NCBI RefSeq assembly: GCF_954871325.1
Contig: NC_088778.1
Location: 34,050,730 to 34,114,729 of the forward strand
Length of the DNA: 64,000 bases
Reading direction: 5' to 3'
Source of the DNA: Gordionus sp. m RMFG-2023
Lineage: Eukaryota; Nematomorpha; Gordioida; Chordodea; Parachordodidae
Each line of letters begins with the position of its first letter. Position 1 is the first letter of the stretch. Position numbers and translations under genes: made by a program. Below are positions 45,736 through 64,000 of this stretch, piece after piece. The notes under the pieces are model-generated. The model was not told where the DNA came from and made no database searches. It saw only the letters and a program-made list of their open reading frames with translations.

Positions 45736-46403
45736 TCAACGAGAAAATAAATTAACTTTTACAATTTTTAAACAGATAATATAATAAATAAAAGACCATG
45801 AAACTATAAAGTGGAATATATTTAATATTAATTTAAAATTATGATAATCATTTAAATAAATATTAAACCTTGTCTTAGAAATTATTATAATTGTTTATGA
45901 TAAAACTTAAGTCGTAATTTGAAGATCCTGGAATTAAACAAATCTAAATTATTATGATACAAAAAGATTTGAAATTTTAAGCATATCTTAGAAATACCTA
46001 TTTCTTTTAAAGTTTTGCTAACAGTGTATCCCTAAGATACAACATCTTTATAATTATATTAATAAATAATGAACTTTATTTGGAAATATAAATATTCCTG
46101 ACAATGAAATCTCAATAATTATTAATAATACTAAATTAAACATATCTAAAGTATTATATAATATTCATTTTAAACAAAAGATATTTATCAAATATTTAAG
46201 CACTAAAAATAATAAAAGGCTTGGTTTATAAAATGTAGAATTTTGGACGTCAAAAATTCAAAAATAAATATTTATATATAATTATGGTTCCTTTTTTTGT
46301 GAACACAATTAGGAAATTGTATTTTTATTTTTATAAGATTTTAAATTTATAGTGCTTAGAATATCTCAGAAAAACTAATTCTTAAGCGTATATAAGTTCT
46401 TAG

Positions 46404-46620
46404 TAGTGTTGTTAAACGGCTCGATTTGGGCCGATTTTTAAAAACGGCTGACTCAGCATTATCACCAGGAAAATATTGCCTAATCTACGAGATTTCACCG
46501 ATAGATGTCCAATCCTATTCTACGAGCAAAATCTATAAGCTCGCATAATATTTTTCTGGATAAAATATTGAGTTAGCCATTTTTAATAATCGGCTCAAAT
46601 TGAGCCGTTTAACAACACTA
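46404..46620. mobile_element. hAT MITE family B, copy 11 (reference copy)
   Basis: Complete 217-bp copy: TAGTGTTGTTAAACGGCTCG to GAGCCGTTTAACAACACTA, flanked by perfect GTTCTTAG duplications. The 8-bp duplication assigns family B to hAT. Confidence 0.9.
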
Positions 46621-47040
46621 GTTCTTAGCTTGGACCACACAAAATTTGGTAATATATATTAAAGCAAAAATTTTTATTAATAATAATATTATTGGGAAAT
46701 AATTATGAATATTCCTGAAATTTTAATAATTATTAATATTCTTTTGTTTAAAAACTTTAACTTGATGATAATCATGAATAATCCTAAAATTAAACAAATA
46801 TTTAAAAATATTCAAACATATCTTTAAAAAAAGCAAAATATATTTAAGTTTGATTATTTTGCCTGTTTTTTTTGACGATGATTTAATGTTAATATTTTCT
46901 ATACTGTTTATCCAATGACAATATGTCATTGGGTTAATCTCAAAAATATTGATAGCCATATGGGATTTCTATATTTTGACAATGAAATAGTTTTTCTAAA
47001 AATCAATTTAATGCGCGACTTTTTAAATTTAAAAAAATAG
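46621..47040. other. Region upstream of SMC4
   Basis: On the minus strand an open frame from an ATG at 46959 (MAINIFEINPMTYCHWINSI..) faces away from SMC4, only 81 bp from its proposed start. It could be a divergent first exon or chance. No promoter motif is evident. Confidence 0.2.
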
Positions 47041-58539
<11,499 letters not shown>

Positions 58540-58680
58540 GTTAGCTTATTATTTTGACGATGGCCGATTCTATCTAATTTTCTTCCTCGATTATTTTTTT
58601 CTTCTTCTTTACTCTGAATTCACAGTTATAGCGCAAATTCAGGTTGAAGTAGGTCTATTCAAAAAAAAAGAATTAGCTCA

Positions 58681-59033
58681 TTATTCACATTCGATTTGTT
58701 TTGAATGATCGAATTATTTACTATCCGTATTCGATTTGTTTTGAATGATCGAATTATTTACTATCCGTATTCGATTTGTTTTGAATGATCGAATTATTTA
58801 CTATCCGTATTCGATTTGTTTTGAATGATCGAATTATTTACTATCCGTATTCGATTTGTTTTGAATGATCGAATTATTTACTATCCGTATTCGATTTGTT
58901 TTGAATGATCGAATTATTTACTATCCGTATTCGATTTGTTTTGAATGATCGAATTATTTACTATCCGTATTCGATTTGTTTTGAATGATCGAATTATTTA
59001 CTATCCGTATTCGATTTGTTTTGAATGATCGAA
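58681..59033. repeat. 40-bp minisatellite abutting an assembly gap
   Basis: One diverged unit, seven identical 40-bp units and a partial unit. Each unit contains ATTCGAT and ATCGAAT as inverted arms. The array is cut by N bases, so its true length is unknown. Confidence 0.97.
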
Positions 59034-59043
59034 NNNNNNNNNN
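59034..59043. other. Assembly gap (10 N)
   Basis: Ten N bases at the edge of the minisatellite. The remaining SMC4 exons may be hidden here or lie beyond a misjoin. Confidence 0.99.
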
Positions 59044-60230
59044 AATGAATAGGTATCAATCACCACATAAAATCCTTAATCTCCTATTGTTGTCCTATAA
59101 AAACGTTAAAAATCCTTGAAACACTTATCGTTCCCGCGCCCAATGCAAACTCCCGTATTTATGACCCTTTTCAGGAAATTGATTTAGAAAATCCCTACAT
59201 TTTAATAATAACCCGTTCCTGATAATTAAATATAGAGGAGACATTTTTGGGAGGTGTTTTTTGTGTACATTTTAGTTTCGATTAAAATTAAAGATTGGAG
59301 CGATTGTTAGGGCAAAATTATAAAGTAACATCTAAATGCGCATGCGCAAAAAAAGTGTTAGCTATAGGGTTTTGGGTCAAAACTTACACCCCCTCTAACA
59401 TCTCATAATATTAGTTTTTTTTTGACGCTATAACCCCTCTCCCCCCAAGAACATTAAATATAATAAAGAATCATTTTTTATGATATCGTTAATCCCCTTT
59501 TTACCACTTTTCTTTTCTTCTTAGTACTCTTGCTCTTGGTTGGCTAAGTGAGCCTGTGTTATCTTACTTTATTTTAAATTTTTGGAGATTCCTCTTATTA
59601 GATTCACAGAGTCGGATTAGGACCCAGCTCAACCGGGTCCTTCTTTCCCCGCTAATTCTGCCAAGTCCGACCCCCCCCCCCCCTGGCTTTGATTTAGTTA
59701 GATAGTAGAATAAGGGAACCTTAGAAATTCTCGTTGATTCATTCATGCCCGTCACTAATTTAGATTAGAATTTGTTTTACCGAGTTATATAAAAGCATTC
59801 CAAATATTTATTTTATTTTTTCCCCAAAAATCTAACTTATTTAAAATTTTTGGCGGGTTTTACACACTCCTAATTTAAAGCTAAATCTCTAATCTCTTTC
59901 CGTTGATTCTCTTTGTATTCCTTGAGGCACAGTCAAATAATTAACGACGTTAAGATTCCATTAGGTATTTCAATATATTTTTTTTTTATTAAAATTAAAC
60001 CCAGGTATAGTAATATAAATATTTTCTACATTATTCTAATCTACAATAATTATCGGGTGAAAAGTAATATTATTAAATCTAAGATCTAAGAATACAGGGA
60101 ACAGATGGACTAATTTATAATTTTCAAAACATAAAAAACAAAAAAAAACACAAATATTACTTTAAATTTTTAAAAATATGTTTGTTTTTTATTATTATTA
60201 TTTTTTTTGTTAAAAGAAGTTTTTCTATTA
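59044..60230. other. Gene-free stretch after the gap
   Basis: No SMC4 exon on the plus strand. A GC patch at 59600-59690 with a C-run and 'aaccgggtcc' motifs may be a transposon end. Confidence 0.35.
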
Positions 60231-60233
60231 AAT

Positions 60234-62055
60234 TCAGAACAAACTGAGACTGCTTCCCCCATGATGGCGATGATGATGATGATGACGGTTATGGTGGTGA
60301 TGGTGGTGGTGGTGGTGCCTATCATCTCTTTTGGATCTTCCGGTCTCTTGATTCTCATCATCTCCGCTCACGGATCTTTTTCTGATCGCGGCCCCCAATG
60401 TATCGACCGAACCTGGGAAGTCGTTTTCGTCTGAGGATGACAAGGAAATCGCGCCTTGCTCCGAATATGGAATCAGCCAAGAACGATTGATCAAGCATGC
60501 TACCACGAGGCATACCTTTTTTTTTTTTAAAAAAGAAAAGATTTACGTTTCTTAAGGAATCGAAGATTTCAAATCCGATTATAATTCCTGCTATGGGTTT
60601 TTTATGAATTAATTTTTTAGGCTAACTAGAACTGGTCTAAAACTATGAGTGTAAAGATTGGAGTTCCTCGTTACCAATCTCTGCTACGCCTCAGTTCCTC
60701 AAATAAGAAAAGGCATTTTTTTTTTTTAGAAAGAGACAATTGTCCTAATATTATACAATAAATTATTTTTTTTTCTTGAGAGTAATCTGTTAGGTCCTTA
60801 TGTTGAATCTTCCTGCAGGGAAGACCTGAAGAGGTATCGTTTGCACCACCGGATCCGGCCCAGATTTTTCGAATATTTTTTACGGGCCGGTTTGGCTAGC
60901 CGAGTTTTATATTTTAAGGAGGCTTCGAGCACGGCTTTTTTTTTAAAAAATATTTTACATTTATTTTCGGTTTTTTTATATAGCTGATAATGGCGATTTC
61001 AAATATTTGGTCACAAAATTTTCAAACCCGGCCCGGCTATAATTGAGCCGGACCGGGTTTTAGGGCCGGGCATGCAGGCCTCTTGATTAATTACGCCTGC
61101 GCAAAATCAATTTCGTATACTAAAATTTTTTACGCTAAAAATCATTTTTGTGGGTCTAATTTTTCTAGGTTTTAAAATTCATAAAATTAAAATATGACAG
61201 TTAACAATAAATTTTAAAATACTTTTAATTTTCTAAACTTCTTTTAATTTATAATAATTTTTTTTTTTAAAAAAATAGATTATTATGAGTACATGTTAAT
61301 TATAAATTTTTAATATATTTTTAGTTAAATCGCCCACAGAATTATACAAATAAAATACGAATAAAACGGCTGTTTTAACCGATTTTTGAAAAAAACGGGT
61401 AAAACTCGATAATTTTATCCGGAAAAAAAAATATCATTGCAAAGCCCGAAGATTTGATCATCCGTTTTTTTAAAAAATCGGTTTAAACTGAGCCGTCGGT
61501 TAAAACCGAGCCTTATGGGTTTATAAACTCTTACCATCAAATACGAGTAATTGAATCCCATGTTTTATGTTTTTTTTCGTTTTTTTTTTTAACAAAAAAA
61601 TATTTATTTTTAAAAATTAATTTTTTTGAAAATTTAAAATTAAATTTTGATAAATGTCACCTTTTTTTTTATATTTATGAAATTCTCGGATTAAATGAAT
61701 CGGCAAAATTATTTTCACCCGCCAAATCTCGGCTAAAAATATCTTCTTTTTTTTAATTTTCTAATTTTAAATATATTTTTTTTGGAAAAAATTTAAAATA
61801 ATTTAATTTATTTTTAAAAATATTTATTTTTTAAATATTTTAAATTTTAATTTTCTTTTTCAAATCTAATCTCAATCTTCCTTCACAAAGCGATTGAAAT
61901 GATATTATATATATATATAAAAAAAATAATAATTTTTTGCCTACCCACGCGTAACAACTACGCGGTTCATTCCGCGGCATAACGTGTGCCCGGAAGCGTT
62001 TTTTTGTTAAAAATAAAAAATGGCCGTGCGATGATTCGTTTTTTTTTTCAAACAA
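60234..62055 (-). CDS. Candidate two-exon gene with a His-rich tail
   Basis: Exon 1, 62055-61945, starts with ATG and reads FEKKNESSHGHFLFLTKKRF then RAHVMPRNEPRSCYAW, with donor GTAGGC. Exon 2, 60515-60234, follows an AAG acceptor and reads VCLVVACLINRSWLIPYSEQ, SSSDENDFPGSVDTLGAAI, KRSVSGDDENQETGRSKRDD, then a tail of about fourteen His with scattered Arg/Asn, ending GGSSLSLF and a stop. Both exons are phase 0 at the junction, giving 130 residues. Codons in exon 2 are balanced like those of SMC4. The pairing of the two exons is inference. The acceptor is A-rich. The His tail could bind metal or act in nuclear speckle targeting. No family recognised. Confidence 0.3.
60828..61083. mobile_element. 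hAT MITE family D, copy 5
   Basis: Right end GGGCCGGGCATGCAGGCCTCTTG, closely related to the D1 end. Left end AAGAGGTATCGTTTGC. CCGG-rich motifs at both ends. Confidence 0.55.
61366..61513. mobile_element. MITE family B, short decayed copy
   Basis: 'aaaacggctgttttaaccga' to 'ggttaaaaccgagcc', with 'attttatccgg' and 'ccgaagatttgatca' inside. Confidence 0.4.
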
Positions 62056-62157
62056 AATTCCTTTAAACGAACAAAAAAAAATATATGTATTTCATTCTGG
62101 AAAGATCATAGCTGAAGCCAGGAATTCTTAGCTAGGGGTGAGGTGGGGAATAATTAG

Positions 62158-62310
62158 TGCTGTTAAATTACCTAACCTTGATCTTCTCTATTGTGGCTCG
62201 GTCAAGATTTTAGCCTAAGAAATTGAATTAAAAATCTCTAAGTTAGAGTCCCAACTTTGCTAAAAACATGGCCTTGCCGTTTTGTTGTTTGACTAACGTT
62301 AGATAATATT
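62158..62310. mobile_element. MITE family B variant (B')
   Basis: TAGTGCTGTTAAATTACC at the left. Interior matches 21836-22025 in inverted orientation. Confidence 0.4.
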
Positions 62311-62700
62311 ATAACATGACTATTTTTGTATTTTTAAAATTTTAATCATATAAATTGAAATTAAAAAGGGAAAAAATTTTGTTGTTATTCATTAATTTTT
62401 TTTTTTCCATAAGTCAATTAAAAATACTGAAATTTTGATTCCGTTGATCTTTCATCCATTCTCTAGTGCTCGATAGAACTCTATACTTAGTGTAGAGAAT
62501 GGATCCTCACAGGAAACCTCGGTGCTAACCCCAGTGATGATGGCTGGCTGGCTTAGTGGTAGAATTTATACAATTCTTTAAAATGTTTGTGTTTTTATAA
62601 TACATATATATAATATTTAAGGATATTTTTTCAAAAATTATCTTTTAACTTCTTTTACAGCTAAATAATCCACTGTTTTTTTGTTTGCTATTTTTTCAAA

Positions 62701-62705
62701 GAAAA

Positions 62706-62768
<63 letters not shown>

Positions 62769-62769
62769 G
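62701..62769. repeat. (GAAA)n microsatellite
   Basis: About 68 bp of GAAA units. Confidence 0.95.
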
Positions 62770-62775
62770 GTTTTT

Positions 62776-62891
62776 ATCTGATATAAAATAATTTTAAGAC
62801 CAAGTGGGGGACAAGGTATACTAAAAAAAAATTATCTGATATAAAATAATCTTAGGACCAAGTGGGGGACAAGGTATACTAAAAAAAAATC
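62776..62891. repeat. 58-bp tandem duplication
   Basis: Two nearly identical copies of 'atctgatataaaataat..gaccaagtgggggacaag', differing at two or three bases, so recent. Confidence 0.9.
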
Positions 62892-63299
62892 ATGAAGAAT
62901 TTGTAGGCGTTTTACATTCCTTGATGAATTTTTGGGGGAAGAGATTAGATTTTGATTCTAAGTTTCTCAGCCTTGATTCTAATCAAATCCAAAGAATTCT
63001 TGCAATCGATTGAATTTTTAGCACCCACTGGATTATTAATACCTACTGACTGTTAGATACTTATTTAGAAGATCGATTGTTATTAATATTTTCATTACAA
63101 CTCATTGAGATACAAGACCAAAGGCTTCGACGGAATCATGAGTGGAAACCCTCTGAATTAAGAGTTCTATAAAGAAAAGTAAATTCATACATCAACAATG
63201 GCCCTCAAAATTGATGTTTCTAAATGACTGTGCACCTTTGGTTCTAGAAGTCTCTTAAGAGTATGGCCCAGGATACGTTAAAAACGCCAAAAATATTAT

Positions 63300-63860
63300 A
63301 CAATACATTGGAATAAATTAAAAAATAATTAGAAATTAGAAACAATATTTACAAGATGCAACTTGTGGTTGAAGCAATTGTATAAAAGGCACTTTTTATT
63401 AAAATTTTTTTTGAAAGTAAGGTTTGTACTCCTCCATTTCGGCCAGACATGGCGTTTGCACCATCCTATTTAACTAATTAAGTTGCTTTAATGCGATCAG
63501 TAATGCTTTCAGCAGAAGGACACTTGTAAATTAATAGTTCCTATCGAATTTTCTTGGGATTTCTGCAGAAAAAAAAATATGGAGAATAATTATGCTCAGG
63601 TTTAGTCTCATAAGTCTTAAAGACAAAAAAAAATGGCATCTCACTTTTTTTATATATATATCTGAGATATAAGCAAGCGCCATATCTACCATAACAAGAT
63701 ATTGCTTCTTTTTTTTGAATCTGGGCCGATGTCTTATTGGGGCATTTTTGAATTTTTTAAGATGGTGTATGAAAATATTGCTGTAAATAGTCCAGGAGAA
63801 TAAATTATGTTTTTCATCTTTTGCAGCATCCGTAATTTTTGTTGAAACCAGTCTCAACGG
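63300..63860 (-). pseudogene. Decayed hAT transposase (ZMYM/TTF-type)
   Basis: Minus-strand pieces in order: STKITDAAKDEKHN, KCPSAESITDRIKAT (about 63526-63483), DGANAMSGRNGGVQT (63465-63421) and YNCFNHKLHLV (about 63385-63350). The last two match the 'CTDGA.AM.G...G' and 'HC..HRLNLV' blocks of hAT RNase H-like domains. Frames change between pieces and stops intervene, so it is dead. Different from the D1 transposase fragment, which preserves only the C-terminus. Confidence 0.55.
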
Positions 63861-64000
63861 AAGAGTAGTTCCTGTACGCTAAACAAATAGCTTCTAATCA
63901 AAAAAATTAATCAAAATTTAACTTAAAAACTCTAACAAACCTATTTAACCTTCAACTTCCTCTTCCTCCAAGTTCCAAAAAATTGGTGTGCACTATTAGT

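Noticed and set aside
58681-59043. Regular 40-bp repeats considered as a CRISPR array
   Set aside because: Units are contiguous with no spacers, and the genome is eukaryotic. It is a minisatellite.
60207-60434. 75-codon plus-strand frame with Met/Val repeats
   Set aside because: Complement of the His-coding repeat; the minus strand has the more plausible protein.
62545-62585. tRNA-like A-box (GGCTTAGTGGTAGAATT), similar to a tRNA-Gly 5' half
   Set aside because: No anticodon arm, no B box and no matching acceptor stem follow.

Overview
This is a very AT-rich eukaryotic window, most likely from an animal nuclear genome. The evidence is an intron-split SMC4 gene, a multi-exon EGF-repeat gene whose exons all have phase-1 borders, RTE-type and other non-LTR retrotransposon remnants, and a dense population of hAT-like DNA transposons and MITEs. 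No bacterial operon, CRISPR array or Shine-Dalgarno-led gene was seen. SMC4 is recognisable but divergent, so the lineage is fast-evolving. I cannot name the phylum. Many introns are tiny (39, 41, 44, 65 and 66 nt) and acceptors are often AAG rather than CAG, so most exons are invisible to a long-ORF search.

Region by region. 1-7.2 kb: a non-LTR reverse transcriptase (RT) tail runs off the left edge, followed by a truncated 2-kb hAT derivative, tandem repeats, a GAAA microsatellite, a second RT tail and a GC-rich hAT MITE. 7.86-14.5 kb (minus strand): eight Cys-rich exons with matching phases build a secreted MEGF/SREC-like EGF-repeat protein, with MITEs and a LINE tail in its introns. 14.5-24.3 kb: gene-poor, with MITEs, LINE fragments, microsatellites and a 0.3-kb tandem repeat. 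24.6-25.1 kb (plus): last exon of an unrecognised, probably secreted or anchored protein. 25.3-35.3 kb: nested transposons, one carrying an exon-like segment, then a 1.83-kb internally deleted hAT that keeps its transposase C-terminus. 35.5-38.3 kb: a 5'-truncated RTE LINE. 39.5-40.3 kb (minus): a small unrecognised gene with four exons. 42.0-44.3 kb: a 2.1-kb hAT-like element inserted in an older MITE. 47.0-58.5 kb (plus): fourteen consecutive SMC4 exons encoding 817 residues, from the start codon through the hinge. The remaining half is absent: the gene runs into a 40-bp minisatellite and an assembly gap (59034-59043). 60.2-62.1 kb (minus): a candidate His-tailed two-exon gene. 62.7-64 kb: microsatellite, tandem duplication and a decayed hAT transposase.

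SMC4 is a condensin subunit acting on chromosomes. The EGF protein would act outside the cell. The other genes have no assigned role, and nothing suggests that the genes form a pathway. The main biological signal is the hidden split genes and the layered hAT transposon community.
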